From Pedobacter hartonius (lineage in GTDB: Bacteria > Bacteroidota > Bacteroidia > Sphingobacteriales > Sphingobacteriaceae): a stretch of DNA of 64,000 nucleotides. Positions 19,338 through 28,688 of the stretch are shown piece after piece. The position numbers and the translations under genes were made by a program. The stretch spans positions 1-64,000 of the forward strand of contig NZ_FNRA01000006.1 of assembly GCF_900107535.1 (NCBI RefSeq). Reading direction: 5' to 3'. The first letter of the stretch is position 1. Every line of letters starts with the position of its first letter. The notes beneath the pieces were generated by a model, which was given only the letters and a program-made list of their open reading frames with translations, was not told the DNA's origin and did not search any database.

Positions 19338-20399
19338 TTAATCCTGCTCCTTTACGGCTAACTGTCCGCAGGCGGCATCAATATCTTTTCCGCGGCTGCG
19401 CCGGATATTGGTGTTCACGCCCTGGCTCTTCAGATAATTTGCAAAAGCATCGATCTTATCTCCTTCTGCGTTGATGAAATCGGCAAACTGGATGGGATTG
19501 TATTCAATCAGGTTCACTTTGCAGGGAACATGTTTACAGAACCTGGCCAGGTCCATTGCATCCTGTATCTCGTCATTGAAACCATTGAATACGATATATT
19601 CATAGGTCACCGGGTTTTTGGTCTTGGCGAAATAATATCTTAAAGCTTCGGCTAATGCTTTCAGGGAGTTGTGCGCTGTAATGGGCATAATCTCATTCCT
19701 TTTTTTGTCATCAGCAGCATGGAGGGAAAGTGCAAGATTAAATTTGGCACCATCATCTCCCAGTTTTTTGATCATTTTGGCAATGCCGGCCGTGGAAACG
19801 GTGATCCGTTTATAAGACATATTCAATCCGTCAGGCGCAGTGATGCGCTCTATTGACTTTAATACATTGGCATAGTTTAACAGGGGTTCGCCCATACCCA
19901 TGTACACAATATTGGTCAGCGGTGCATTGTAGTTCTGTTTGGCCTGCTGATCGATCAGTACCACCTGGTCATAGATCTCATCGGCATTGAGGTTACGCTT
20001 TCTGTCCATGTAACCTGTTGCACAGAATTTACAGGTCAGACTGCAGCCTACCTGCGAACTCACACAGGCGGTCATCCGTTCTTCCATGGGAATCAGCACA
20101 CCTTCCACAATATTCCCGTCATATAAACGGAAAGCGCTCTTGATGGTATGGTCATTACTGAACTGGGAGTTGCTCACCGATACGACATTGATGGCATAGG
20201 ATTCATCCAGTTTCCTTCTCAGATCTTTGGATAAATTGCTCATTTCTTCGAACGAACGCGCAGATTTCTCCCAGAGCCATTGGTAAACCTGTTTGGCACG
20301 GTACGCGGGTTCATTCATTTCAATGAAGTGCTGCTGAAGCTGGACAAGATTCAGCGAGCGTATATCGGTTTTAGTTATTGTAGCAAGCATTTCATGCAA
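19338..20399 (-). CDS. rlmN: 23S rRNA (adenine2503-C2)-methyltransferase, dual tRNA activity
   Basis: Radical-SAM methylase that modifies C2 of A2503 in 23S rRNA and, in studied bacteria, A37 of some tRNAs. The cluster motif is CSLTCKFCATGYMDR (CxxxCxxC); the methyl-carrying Cys lies near the C-terminus in DAACGQLAV. Other conserved parts are YMGMGEPLLNY and the N-terminal substrate domain with AYRAKQVYQWLWEK. The length (353) is normal. Met codons at residues 1 and 4 are both possible starts. It sits in a minus-strand RNA-modification pair with the pseudouridine synthase RluF 58 bp upstream. Confidence 0.96.
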   Translation of the reverse strand: MHEMLATITKTDIRSLNLVQLQQHFIEMNEPAYRAKQVYQWLWEKSARSFEEMSNLSKDLRRKLDESYAINVVSVSNSQFSNDHTIKSAFRLYDGNIVEGVLIPMEERMTACVSSQVGCSLTCKFCATGYMDRKRNLNADEIYDQVVLIDQQAKQNYNAPLTNIVYMGMGEPLLNYANVLKSIERITAPDGLNMSYKRITVSTAGIAKMIKKLGDDGAKFNLALSLHAADDKKRNEIMPITAHNSLKALAEALRYYFAKTKNPVTYEYIVFNGFNDEIQDAMDLARFCKHVPCKVNLIEYNPIQFADFINAEGDKIDAFANYLKSQGVNTNIRRSRGKDIDAACGQLAVKEQD

Positions 20400-20457
20400 A
20401 GTTACCTAAAAATAATAAGCCACCCAATATTTATAATGACTTGACTAACAGATGGCA

Positions 20458-21528
20458 TTATCTTTTTGGGCTCCTTGTTTTTCCTGCCGGTGCACCGGAC
20501 TTGCCATTGGATGGTCTTACAGACCTTCTGCTTGGGCCGTTACTTTTATTCCAGTCGGACGATGGCCCTGCTGGTTTATACGATGACGAACCTCCGGCTT
20601 TTGACGCAGAGGCTTTTGAAGGCCTTTCAGCACCTTCTGCTTTTCCTGCCCTGGCTGAGGCAGATCTTGCTGAGGGGGCCTTGCCTTTGGCCGCTCCGGC
20701 AGGTCTTGCCCTTGAAGATGTCTTTTTTGGTGTTACATTCACCATATCTGCATCTTCTTTAACGGTGGCTGCTTTTTTGACTACCCTTTTAGGTGTTTTA
20801 TCGGCAGCTGAGCTTGACTTGGCTACTAAGTTATAGATATCGGTTTCTTCTTCAGGAGTAAGTTCTCTCCATTCCCCTACAGGAAGGCCCTTCAGGCTGA
20901 TATTCATGATGCGCACCCGCTCCAGTTTGGTCACCTCAAATCCGAAGTGCTCGCACATACGGCGGATCTGGCGGTTCAGTCCCTGGATCAGCGTAATCCT
21001 GAAAACGAAAGGGCTCTCCTGGGTTACCTTACATTTTTTTGTCATTACTCCCAGCACCGGTACGCCCTTGGCCATGTTGGTAATGAACTGGTCTGTCAGC
21101 GGTTTGTTCACCGTTACCAGGTATTCTTTTTCGTGGTTGTTTCCTGCACGGAGGATCTTGTTGACCAGGTCACCGTTGTTGGTCATGAAAATCAGTCCCT
21201 GCGAATCCTTATCCAGTCTTCCGATGGGAAAAACGCGCTCACTGTGGTTCACATAGTCAACAATATTACTTTTTACGCCGGCTTCAGTGGTGCTGGTTAC
21301 CCCAACTGGTTTGTTAAATGCGAGCAAGATAGAATTCTCTGCCTGTTTTGGTTCAATGGCTTGTCCGTTCACAGAAACCAGGTCTCCGAAGTATACCTGA
21401 TCGCCAACTTTAGCTTTTCTGCCGTTAATCAATACATTCCCCTGCTCTATATATCTGTCGGCCGCTCTTCTCGAGCACATGCCGCTTTCACTTATGTATT
21501 TATTTAATCGGGTGGTAGAATCAGCCAT
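20458..21528 (-). CDS. rluF: 23S rRNA pseudouridine synthase RluF with long basic C-terminal tail
   Basis: Isomerises a uridine of 23S rRNA (U2604 in E. coli RluF). An S4 RNA-binding domain ([21 protein letters not shown]) precedes the catalytic domain with [12 protein letters not shown] (catalytic Asp106) and [15 protein letters not shown]. The core up to about residue 232 resembles E. coli RluF closely. After it comes a tail of about 120 residues that is almost only Lys, Ala, Ser, Pro, Gly and Arg (for example [13 protein letters not shown]) and looks disordered; it may add non-specific RNA or ribosome affinity. Tails of this kind vary in length between relatives, and the repeated codons make this end prone to indels. 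Confidence 0.93.
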   Translation of the reverse strand: MADSTTRLNKYISESGMCSRRAADRYIEQGNVLINGRKAKVGDQVYFGDLVSVNGQAIEPKQAENSILLAFNKPVGVTSTTEAGVKSNIVDYVNHSERVFPIGRLDKDSQGLIFMTNNGDLVNKILRAGNNHEKEYLVTVNKPLTDQFITNMAKGVPVLGVMTKKCKVTQESPFVFRITLIQGLNRQIRRMCEHFGFEVTKLERVRIMNISLKGLPVGEWRELTPEEETDIYNLVAKSSSAADKTPKRVVKKAATVKEDADMVNVTPKKTSSRARPAGAAKGKAPSARSASARAGKAEGAERPSKASASKAGGSSSYKPAGPSSDWNKSNGPSRRSVRPSNGKSGAPAGKTRSPKR

Positions 21529-21629
21529 AAACGTAATTAATTTCTTTTTACAAAGTAATCAATTAATACCCATATATGCTATCAAAATAATTTACTAAAT
21601 TTATAAAATAATAACTAACACAGACTATT

Positions 21630-22181
21630 ATGCCTACTGCAGCTCCTTTGGACCATACAGACGCCAGCCTGGAAAGTCTGTTTAAATATGGCGACAAGAA
21701 CGAATACCACAAACTGTATAACAAGTACGCTCCTGCGGTATTGGGCGTGTTGAGCAGGACGCTGGGAGACAAAAAGCTGGCAGAGGACTGCATGCGGGAC
21801 GTGTTTCGTAAAATTTGGGAAGAGCGTGCAAACTATAATGCTGAAAAAGAACGTTTATTTACATGGGTGATAAAAATAGCCATGAGCTGTGTGGCTGGAT
21901 TACCTGCACACAAGAGAAATCAGTTTGCCGATGATGTGCATGAGGAGATCGACCTGGTGTATGCCATGGACATTAAAAGCTATTTGAAGGAAAAACAACA
22001 GGCCGAAGGAGTTAACTTTGCCATAGGGGTAGATGTAACAATTAAGGAAGCGATCCGTCTGATTTACTTTGAATCACATAGTTTTGCCGGAGCGGCGGCA
22101 ACATTGGGCATACCTGTTAATATGCTGAGGGAAAAAATGATTAAAACAATTAAACAAATAAAGGGATCATTACTGACATGA
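21630..22181 (+). CDS. ECF-type RNA polymerase sigma factor
   Basis: A 183-residue sigma-70-family protein. Region 2 is recognisable (LYNKYAPAVLGVLSRTLGDKKLAEDCMRDVFRKIWEE, with the core-binding helix and the acidic turn), and region 4 is a helix-turn-helix (EAIRLIYFESHSFAGAAATLGIPVNMLREKM). It resembles SigK-like ECF factors that pair with a cupin or zinc anti-sigma. Its stop overlaps the start of the next gene in ATGA (22178-22181), the usual translational coupling of a sigma and its anti-sigma. Target promoters and the inducing signal are not visible; SigK/ChrR-type pairs commonly answer oxidative stress. Confidence 0.85.
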   Translation: MPTAAPLDHTDASLESLFKYGDKNEYHKLYNKYAPAVLGVLSRTLGDKKLAEDCMRDVFRKIWEERANYNAEKERLFTWVIKIAMSCVAGLPAHKRNQFADDVHEEIDLVYAMDIKSYLKEKQQAEGVNFAIGVDVTIKEAIRLIYFESHSFAGAAATLGIPVNMLREKMIKTIKQIKGSLLT

Positions 22182-22795
22182 AGGACCTGCAGGAATTTAT
22201 AACATCCGGAATTCTGGAACAATATGTTTTAGGTGATACCAGTGATGAGGAAGATGCAGAGGTGCTGATGATGGCCGGCAAATTTCCCGAAGAAATTGCC
22301 GGGGAGATACTGGGCATCAGTACTGCCCTGGAGTATTATGCCCTTGAAAATGCAATCGAACCAGATCCTGTCATCGGACCATTCTTACTGGCTAAAATTG
22401 ATTATATGGACCGGCTGATGGCAGGAGAGCTATTTTCAGTAGTTCCGCCCCTTTCCGAATTTTCTCTGATAGAAGACTATGCGGAATGGATCAACCGTGA
22501 GGATATGGTGGCGCCTGAAGATTTTGAAGGAATCTTCGCGAAGATCCTCAGCCATACCGATGCCCTGACAGCTGCGCTGGTATGGCTCAGGGAGATGGCA
22601 CCTCAGGAGGTGCACGATGACCAGTACGAGAGATTTCTGATCCTGGAGGGCAGTTGTGATATAGCCATTGAAGATCATGGAACGCATTCGCTGAAAAGAG
22701 GCGATTATCTGCAGATCCCCCTGCATAAAAACCACCATGTGACCGTTACTTCTATATTTCCCTGTAAAATTCTGCTGCAAAGGGTCGCCGCATAA
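22178..22795 (+). CDS. Probable anti-sigma factor with C-terminal cupin domain (ChrR-like layout)
   Basis: A 205-residue protein: residues 1-110 are helical, with the ILEQYVLGDTSDEEDAEV start typical of SigK/RskA-type anti-sigma domains, and residues about 120-205 form a single cupin beta-barrel (VHDDQYERFLILEGSCDIAIED, LKRGDYLQIPLHKNHHV). No HxxxCxxC zinc motif of the classical ZAS domain is seen in the N-terminal half, and there is no membrane segment, so it is a cytoplasmic regulator. The cupin His/Glu positions (VHDDQYE, HKNHH) could bind a metal. The ATGA overlap with the sigma gene supports the pairing; ChrR of Rhodobacter is the best-known analogue. The function is inferred from architecture and context. 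Confidence 0.75.
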   Translation: MKDLQEFITSGILEQYVLGDTSDEEDAEVLMMAGKFPEEIAGEILGISTALEYYALENAIEPDPVIGPFLLAKIDYMDRLMAGELFSVVPPLSEFSLIEDYAEWINREDMVAPEDFEGIFAKILSHTDALTAALVWLREMAPQEVHDDQYERFLILEGSCDIAIEDHGTHSLKRGDYLQIPLHKNHHVTVTSIFPCKILLQRVAA

Positions 22796-22844
22796 TTTTA
22801 CGCCCGTTTTTCAGAATTGGGAAGAATAAACTTAATTTGTAAAC

Positions 22845-24020
22845 ATGGTTTCTTACATTTCTGCATCACGGATCTATCCTGTTAGCACTGCACCCATTAA
22901 AAACGGGGTAGTTGCAATCCATCCTGACGGAACGATCGCCGATGTACTTCCTGCAGAGGAGGCTGCGGCAAAAAACATACAAAATATAAAATATTACGAA
23001 GGGATCCTTGTCCCTGGGCTGGTCAACACACACTGCCATCTTGAACTTTCGCACCTGGAAGGCAAAATAGCCATGCATACCGGCCTGCCGGGTTTTGTAC
23101 AGCAGGTAATACAGCAAAGACAGGCTGCTGCTGCCGAAATGGACGCAGCGATGGAAAAGGCGGATGCTGCGATGTTTGACAATGGCATTGTGGCGGTGGG
23201 TGATATTTCCAATCAGATCGCCTCCAGGGAAGTTAAACTGCAGAGTAAACTCTACTATCAGACCTTTGTGGAGGCCATGGGTTTTAGTCCCGGCCGCGCA
23301 GCAGAGATCATCACACAGGCAAAAGCTACCCGGGCAGCTTTTCACCCGCTAAAGGCAACCATTGTACCGCATGCCCCTTACTCTGTATCGGCTGCGCTCT
23401 TTGCGGAGATCAATGCCGTATCCGGAATAGAAGGGGAATCTGTTTCCATCCATAACCAGGAAACTGCCGATGAGAATGCCTTTTTTGAAAGCAAGACCGG
23501 GCACTTTCTGAAACTGTACGAATTCCTGGGACTGGATATCTCATTTTTTGAGACACATGGAAAGTCATCCCTTCAAACCTATCTGCCGCTTTTATCTGCG
23601 GCCCCCAGAACATTACTGGTGCACAATACTTTTACCAGCAGGGAAGACCTTGAGTTTGCTGCCGGGGCACACGACCTTTTATTCTGGTGTTTATGCCCCA
23701 ATGCAAACCTGTATATCGAAAACCGGCTGCCTGATATCGGGTTGCTTAGAGCAGCAGGAGTAACCCTTACGCTGGGGACTGACAGCCTGGCCAGCAACCA
23801 GCAGCTGAGCATCCTTGCAGAAATGCTGACCCTGCAGGAGAAGGCCGGGGTACCTTTTGAGGAACTGCTGCGCTGGGCAACGCTCAACGGGGCAGCCTTC
23901 CTTGGAATAGATAACCTGTACGGAAGTTTTGAAAAAGGAAAGAAACCGGGAGTTAATCTGATCACGCAGGCAGAGGGTGGCCGGCTGACTGCCCAAACCA
24001 CTATTCAGCGTTTGGCCTAA
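22845..24020 (+). CDS. Amidohydrolase-family protein (deaminase-like)
   Basis: A 391-residue member of the metal-dependent amidohydrolase superfamily with the cytosine/aminofutalosine deaminase-like layout. Metal and catalytic motifs in order: VPGLVNTHCHLELSHL, IVPHAPYSVS, SIHNQETADEN, LVHNTFTS and LGTDSLASN. The HCHLELS form is shared by aminofutalosine deaminases (MqnX-type) and by SsnA/Atz-like deaminases, so the substrate is open. No other menaquinone gene is adjacent. The gene starts 49 bp after the cupin gene and is 10 bp before a nitronate monooxygenase-like gene, suggesting one transcript. The protein is cytoplasmic. Confidence 0.8.
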   Translation: MVSYISASRIYPVSTAPIKNGVVAIHPDGTIADVLPAEEAAAKNIQNIKYYEGILVPGLVNTHCHLELSHLEGKIAMHTGLPGFVQQVIQQRQAAAAEMDAAMEKADAAMFDNGIVAVGDISNQIASREVKLQSKLYYQTFVEAMGFSPGRAAEIITQAKATRAAFHPLKATIVPHAPYSVSAALFAEINAVSGIEGESVSIHNQETADENAFFESKTGHFLKLYEFLGLDISFFETHGKSSLQTYLPLLSAAPRTLLVHNTFTSREDLEFAAGAHDLLFWCLCPNANLYIENRLPDIGLLRAAGVTLTLGTDSLASNQQLSILAEMLTLQEKAGVPFEELLRWATLNGAAFLGIDNLYGSFEKGKKPGVNLITQAEGGRLTAQTTIQRLA

Positions 24021-24030
24021 AATTTCTACC

Positions 24031-24978
24031 ATGTCAAACCGTATCATCAATTTGTTTCAGATTCAATACCCCATCATCCAGGCCGGAATGGTTTGGTGCA
24101 GTGGCTGGAGACTGGCCGCTGCAGTATCATCTGCCGGCGGACTCGGCATCATAGGGGCGGGCTCCATGTGTCCTGATGTTTTGAGGGACCATATACGAAA
24201 AGCAAAGCAGGCTACAGACAGGCCCTTTGCCGTCAATGTACCCCTGCTGTACGCGGATACTGAAAGGGTAATGCAGATCCTCGTGGAGGAGAGTGTGAAG
24301 ATCACATTCACCTCAGCCGGGAATCCCGCACTCTGGACCGGCTTTTTAAAAGACCACGGCATCGCTGTGGTACATGTAGTGTCCAATACAAAATTTGCAA
24401 AAAAGGCGGAAGCCTGCGGTGCAGATGCCGTTGTGGCGGAAGGATTTGAAGCCGGGGGGCACAATGGAAGGGAAGAAACAACTACCCTGTGCCTGGTGCC
24501 GATGGTAGCTGATGCTGTGCAGATCCCCGTTATTGCTGCGGGTGGCATATCGTCAGGACGCAGTATGCTTGCTGCAATGGCATTGGGAGCGGAGGCTGTA
24601 CAGATCGGTTCTGCATTTGCGGTGGCCGAAGAATCTTCAGCTCATCCGGCGTTTAAGGAAAGGATTATCCATGCTGCGGAAGGAGATACCCGGCTGCGGC
24701 TGCAGAAGCTGGTTCCGGTAAGGCTGCTGAAAAATTCTTTTGAAGCTGCAGTAGCTGCGGCGGAAGCAGAAGGAGCCGACGAGGCAACTTTAAGCGCATT
24801 ATTGGGGCGTGCAAGAGCAAAATTAGGTATGTTTGAGGGCAATATGGAGGAAGGTGAACTGGAAATCGGGCAGGTTTCGGCAATGCTGACCGCAATCCGG
24901 CCTGCGGCTGCCATACTGGAAGAGATCTGGCAGGGGTTTTTATCGGAGAAGGAAAAGCTGGATAAAAGCAGCTACTAA
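24031..24978 (+). CDS. Nitronate monooxygenase / FabK-like FMN enzyme
   Basis: A 315-residue FMN-dependent TIM-barrel enzyme of the 2-nitropropane dioxygenase family. Supporting motifs: YPIIQAGMVWCSG at the N-terminus, AGGLGIIGAGSM, ITFTSAGNPALW, VVAEGFEAGGHNG (His-Asn near the flavin), PVIAAGGISSGR and ALGAEAVQIGSAF (phosphate-binding loop). Relatives either oxidise alkyl nitronates or, as FabK, reduce enoyl-ACP; the sequence alone does not decide. It starts 10 bp after the amidohydrolase gene and 9 bp before the acylphosphatase gene. Confidence 0.85.
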   Translation: MSNRIINLFQIQYPIIQAGMVWCSGWRLAAAVSSAGGLGIIGAGSMCPDVLRDHIRKAKQATDRPFAVNVPLLYADTERVMQILVEESVKITFTSAGNPALWTGFLKDHGIAVVHVVSNTKFAKKAEACGADAVVAEGFEAGGHNGREETTTLCLVPMVADAVQIPVIAAGGISSGRSMLAAMALGAEAVQIGSAFAVAEESSAHPAFKERIIHAAEGDTRLRLQKLVPVRLLKNSFEAAVAAAEAEGADEATLSALLGRARAKLGMFEGNMEEGELEIGQVSAMLTAIRPAAAILEEIWQGFLSEKEKLDKSSY

Positions 24979-24987
24979 ATATAATAT

Positions 24988-25260
24988 ATGAAGCATATCA
25001 TTATCAGAATAACAGGAAAAGTACAGGGCGTATCATTCAGGTATACGACCAAGGTTGTGGCCGATCAGATGGGGGTAAGGGGAATGATCAGGAACGAGAA
25101 GGACGGAAGTTTATATATAGAGGCTGAAGCTGATGACACCTTACTGGAAGTATTCCTGGAATGGTGCCACGAGGGGCCCGACCGCGCGCAGATAGAAAAC
25201 GTTGAGGTTACGCCCGGCGAACTGAAAAACTATCGTAATTTTGAAATTATTAAGAAATAG
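24988..25260 (+). CDS. acyP: Acylphosphatase
   Basis: A 90-residue ferredoxin-like enzyme that hydrolyses carboxyl-phosphate bonds. The active-site loop GKVQGVSFRYTTK carries the conserved Arg that binds phosphate, and GMIRNEKDGSLYIEAEAD holds the conserved Asn position. The length is standard. It sits 9 bp downstream of the nitronate monooxygenase-like gene and 31 bp before the flippase gene. Confidence 0.93.
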   Translation: MKHIIIRITGKVQGVSFRYTTKVVADQMGVRGMIRNEKDGSLYIEAEADDTLLEVFLEWCHEGPDRAQIENVEVTPGELKNYRNFEIIKK

Positions 25261-25291
25261 GGTCGCTTTATTACCCGTTTAACCAGCTCAA

Positions 25292-26779
25292 GTGTCAGTT
25301 TTAAAAAAGTTTCTAGGTCAGACAGCAGTATATGGTCTCAGCACCGTATTTTCCAGGCTGTTTAATTTTATTTTAACCCCATTATTTACGAAGGTTTACG
25401 TACCCAGTGTTTATGGGATATTCACCACGCTGTACAGTTATGCCTCGCTGATCAACGCTGTACTGGCCTTTGGAATGGAAAGCACCTACTTCAGGTACCT
25501 GAACAAACATGAGGACCAGAAACAGGAAGTCTATAACAACTCTTTTCTCTGCATCGCCTTTATTTCGGTACTGTTCCTGCTCACCGGTTCTGTATTTGCC
25601 AACGGAATAGCCTCATGGATAAATAACGGGCAGCAAACGCAGGTGCTGGACTATCAGCTATACATCCGCTTTTTTGTATGGCTGCTCTTCCTGGACGCAA
25701 TCTGTGTGATTCCTTTTGCCAAACTGAGGGCTGATGGGAAAGCTTTTAAATACAGCCTGATCAAGTTTCTGAATATCGGGTGTTTCGTAGGCTTTAACTT
25801 ATTCTTTATCTACGTTGTTCCGCTGATCATCAGCCGTCACCTGCCAACGGCCGGATGGTTTGAATCCTGGTACCGCCACGGATGGGTGGGTTATGTGTTT
25901 ATTTCCAACCTGATTGCCAGTCTGCTTACCTTTTTACTGCTGCTGCCTGAGTTTTTGCAGATCAGGTTCCGTTTTGATAAAGCGCTTTTTTATAAAATGC
26001 TTTCCTACAGCTGGCCTATACTGGTTGCCAATTTGTCCTTTATCGTCAATGAAAACCTGGATAAGATCGTATTGAGCAGGTTGCTGCCGGATTCGGTTGC
26101 GGACGGGCAGGTAGGAATCTATGGTGCGGTCTGTAAGATCGCTATCTTTTTGAGCATTTTTATTACGGCTTTTCGCCTTGGGGCCGAGCCTTTCTTTTTC
26201 AGCCATGCAAAACACGCGAATGCGCGCAATACCTACGCCATCATTCTTCATTATTTTGTGATCGCCCTTTCCTTATTGTTCCTCGCCCTGGTGGCAAATA
26301 TCGAGATACTGAAACATTTCATCGCCCAAAATTACTGGGTGGGCCTGCCCGCAGTGCCTTACCTGTTATTCGGCTACGTCTGCCTGGGGATCTATATGAA
26401 CCTTTCGATCTGGTACAGGCTGTCAGACCAGACAAAATACGGCCTTTATATCTCAATGGTAGGCGCTGTTATTACGATAGCCTTCAATTTTGTGCTCATC
26501 CCGAAGTACAGTTACATGGGTTCTGCATGGGTATCAATGCTTGCCTACTTTGTCATGATGGCAATCTCATATGTACTCGGACAAAAATATTATCCCATAC
26601 CTTATAAGCTCAACAGGATTCTGGCCTATTTACTGATCTCTGTGGTCATGGTGGTGCTGTCATTCTGGGTATTTCACAGGAACATCTATATTGGCAACGG
26701 CCTGCTGCTGCTGTTCTTTGCAGGAGTATGTTATGTAGAAAAGGATGAAGTAAAAGCGCTTCTGGCGAGAGGTAAATAA
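25292..26779 (+). CDS. Polysaccharide/lipid-linked oligosaccharide flippase (Wzx/MATE type)
   Basis: A 495-residue integral membrane protein with about 12-14 hydrophobic segments, of the polysaccharide biosynthesis (MVF/Wzx) superfamily. Family hallmarks are the amphipathic start VLKKFLGQTAVYGLSTVFSRLFNFILTP and the central LSYSWPILVANLSFIVNENLDKIVLSRLL. It would move undecaprenyl-linked saccharides across the inner membrane for surface polysaccharide assembly. The start is GTG at 25292; no in-frame ATG lies close by. No glycosyltransferase genes accompany it, so its substrate cannot be inferred. dut follows after 45 bp. Confidence 0.88.
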   Translation: MSVLKKFLGQTAVYGLSTVFSRLFNFILTPLFTKVYVPSVYGIFTTLYSYASLINAVLAFGMESTYFRYLNKHEDQKQEVYNNSFLCIAFISVLFLLTGSVFANGIASWINNGQQTQVLDYQLYIRFFVWLLFLDAICVIPFAKLRADGKAFKYSLIKFLNIGCFVGFNLFFIYVVPLIISRHLPTAGWFESWYRHGWVGYVFISNLIASLLTFLLLLPEFLQIRFRFDKALFYKMLSYSWPILVANLSFIVNENLDKIVLSRLLPDSVADGQVGIYGAVCKIAIFLSIFITAFRLGAEPFFFSHAKHANARNTYAIILHYFVIALSLLFLALVANIEILKHFIAQNYWVGLPAVPYLLFGYVCLGIYMNLSIWYRLSDQTKYGLYISMVGAVITIAFNFVLIPKYSYMGSAWVSMLAYFVMMAISYVLGQKYYPIPYKLNRILAYLLISVVMVVLSFWVFHRNIYIGNGLLLLFFAGVCYVEKDEVKALLARGK

Positions 26780-26824
26780 CTCGCATACTGCGGTAAGTAA
26801 ATATTAAAATAACCATATATTAGA

Positions 26825-27256
26825 ATGAAGATCAATATTATCAACAAATCAGGACTGGCATTGCCTCAATATGAAACGGCTCACGCTGCGGGTATGGACA
26901 TGAGAGCTTTTACACCGGAAGAAATTGTGATTAAACCTTTACAGCGTATTCTTGTCCCTACAGGATTGCATATTGAATTGCCGGTTGGATACGAGGCACA
27001 GATCCGTCCGCGTAGCGGGCTGGCCTATAAACATGGAATTAGTATTGTCAATTCTCCCGGAACGATAGATGCCGATTACCGCGGCGAGATCAAGGTATTA
27101 CTGGTGAACCTGTCGGATACGGATTTCGTAGTGAACAATGGCGACAGGATTGCACAGATGGTGATTGCAAAACACGAAACAGTAAGCTGGGAAAGTGTTG
27201 AAGAACTGAGTGATACCGCACGTGGCGAAGGAGGTTACGGACATACAGGTAAATAA
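26825..27256 (+). CDS. dut: Deoxyuridine 5'-triphosphate nucleotidohydrolase
   Basis: Trimeric dUTPase that removes dUTP and supplies dUMP for thymidylate synthesis. All five family motifs are present in 143 residues: [32 protein letters not shown] (catalytic Asp), DRIAQMVI and [11 protein letters not shown]. The cytoplasmic enzyme is encoded 7 bp before the TPR-protein gene, consistent with a shared transcript. Confidence 0.97.
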   Translation: MKINIINKSGLALPQYETAHAAGMDMRAFTPEEIVIKPLQRILVPTGLHIELPVGYEAQIRPRSGLAYKHGISIVNSPGTIDADYRGEIKVLLVNLSDTDFVVNNGDRIAQMVIAKHETVSWESVEELSDTARGEGGYGHTGK

Positions 27257-27263
27257 AAAAGAA

Positions 27264-28688
27264 ATGAACAGAATTGTTGTTTTATGCTGTATATTACTGA
27301 CAGGGACGCATGCTGCAGGCCAGCGCTCAGCAATCTCTGTGCGGGACAGTGCAGTCATTAAACAACTTTTCTTTGAAGGGCTGCAGGATAAGCTGAATGA
27401 GAATTACGCAAAAAGTAATGAAAGTTTCAGCAGGATTACGGCCATTGATGCAGGAAACGCTGCCGCCTGGTATGAAATAGCGCTGCTGAACTTCAGGCAG
27501 AATAAAATGACCGAAGCAGAGATGGCTATCAAAACTGCAGTGAACCTCGAACAGGACAATCTCTGGTACTGGAAACTGCTGGCCGAACTCTACAAGACTA
27601 CCGGTAACATGAATCAGCTCATCCCGGTATTTGATCAGCTGATCCGCCTTTCGCCGGAGCAGAGGAACTTCTATTTTGACAAAGCCAATGCGCTGTCGAT
27701 AGCCGGTAAAAAAGCGGAGGCACTGGCGGCGTTTGACCTGCTGGAGAAGAAATTCGGTCCTTCGGCATCGCTCGACAGGGCAAAAAGAAGGGTGACGGCA
27801 GACCAGCAGCCGGCCGACTCGATGTCGCTCGCCACGCTGTACGTAAGCCAGAAAAACTTTCCTGCTGCTGCCCGCATCCTCAAAAATATTGAATCCGCAC
27901 ATACCGCAGACCCGCTGTACTTTGCCCTTTCGGGTGATATCCTGTATGAGAACGGAAACCTGCCCGGAGCACTCCGTAGTTATAAGAAGGCTTTAAAGAT
28001 CTCTGATCAGCTCTATGGTGTCTGGGAGAAAGTACTCAACATACAGATCCTGCTGGGCCAGTACCGGCAAATGATTGAAATGGGAGAGGCGGCCCTTTCG
28101 GTATACCCCAACCAGGCGATCCTGTATTATTATATGGCTTTCACCCTGCACCGGGAAAACCAGAATGATGCCGCCCTGGGTAATATCAGGACTGCACTTT
28201 CGCTGGATGGCGACAACAGGGAACTGCAGGCACTGATTTTTGCATTACAGGCGGAGATCCTGATTGATGAGCGTAAGCCTGATGCTGCAGATGCGGCTTT
28301 TGAGAAAGCGATCACGCTTGACCCGCGGAATTACCTGATCATAAACAATTATGCCTATTATCTGGCACTCAGGAACGAAAACCTGAACAAGGCCGTTTCC
28401 CTGATTGATATTGCGGCAAAGGCATTGCCAAATGACGCCTCGATTGCTGATACCTATGCGCTGGTCCTGTTCAAAGGCGGGAAATATGCTATTGCCAGAA
28501 CCTGGATAGAAAAGGCGCTGGGAAACAAGGAAGCAGAAAATAATGTTTACCTGGAGCATTACGGGGATATCCTGTTCCTTCTTGGAGAACAGGACAATGC
28601 ACTGGTGCAGTGGAAGAAATCGAGAGAGGCAGGCAATGAGTCGGCACTTTTAAAACGAAAAATAGATGAGAAAAAATACTTTAAATAG
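27264..28688 (+). CDS. Periplasmic TPR-repeat protein
   Basis: A 474-residue protein with an N-terminal signal peptide (MNRIVVLCCILLTGTHAAG) followed by tetratricopeptide repeats along the whole chain, for example AAWYEIALLNFRQNKMTEAE and ILYYYMAFTLHRENQNDAAL. I chose the ATG at 27264 because it opens a proper signal peptide just after dut; a longer reading would lie inside dut. TPR proteins are scaffolds, so no reaction is expected. Its 3' end overlaps the DUF4292 lipoprotein gene by 23 bp, and the pair is followed by the EnvC-like gene, which suggests joint work at the outer membrane or cell wall. The exact function is unknown. Confidence 0.85.
   Translation: MNRIVVLCCILLTGTHAAGQRSAISVRDSAVIKQLFFEGLQDKLNENYAKSNESFSRITAIDAGNAAAWYEIALLNFRQNKMTEAEMAIKTAVNLEQDNLWYWKLLAELYKTTGNMNQLIPVFDQLIRLSPEQRNFYFDKANALSIAGKKAEALAAFDLLEKKFGPSASLDRAKRRVTADQQPADSMSLATLYVSQKNFPAAARILKNIESAHTADPLYFALSGDILYENGNLPGALRSYKKALKISDQLYGVWEKVLNIQILLGQYRQMIEMGEAALSVYPNQAILYYYMAFTLHRENQNDAALGNIRTALSLDGDNRELQALIFALQAEILIDERKPDAADAAFEKAITLDPRNYLIINNYAYYLALRNENLNKAVSLIDIAAKALPNDASIADTYALVLFKGGKYAIARTWIEKALGNKEAENNVYLEHYGDILFLLGEQDNALVQWKKSREAGNESALLKRKIDEKKYFK

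Noticed and set aside
20441..20836. 131-codon plus-strand frame opposite the RluF tail
   Set aside because: Mirror of the low-complexity Lys/Ala/Ser tail of rluF; the acidic/Leu-rich product is what such a sequence yields by chance.
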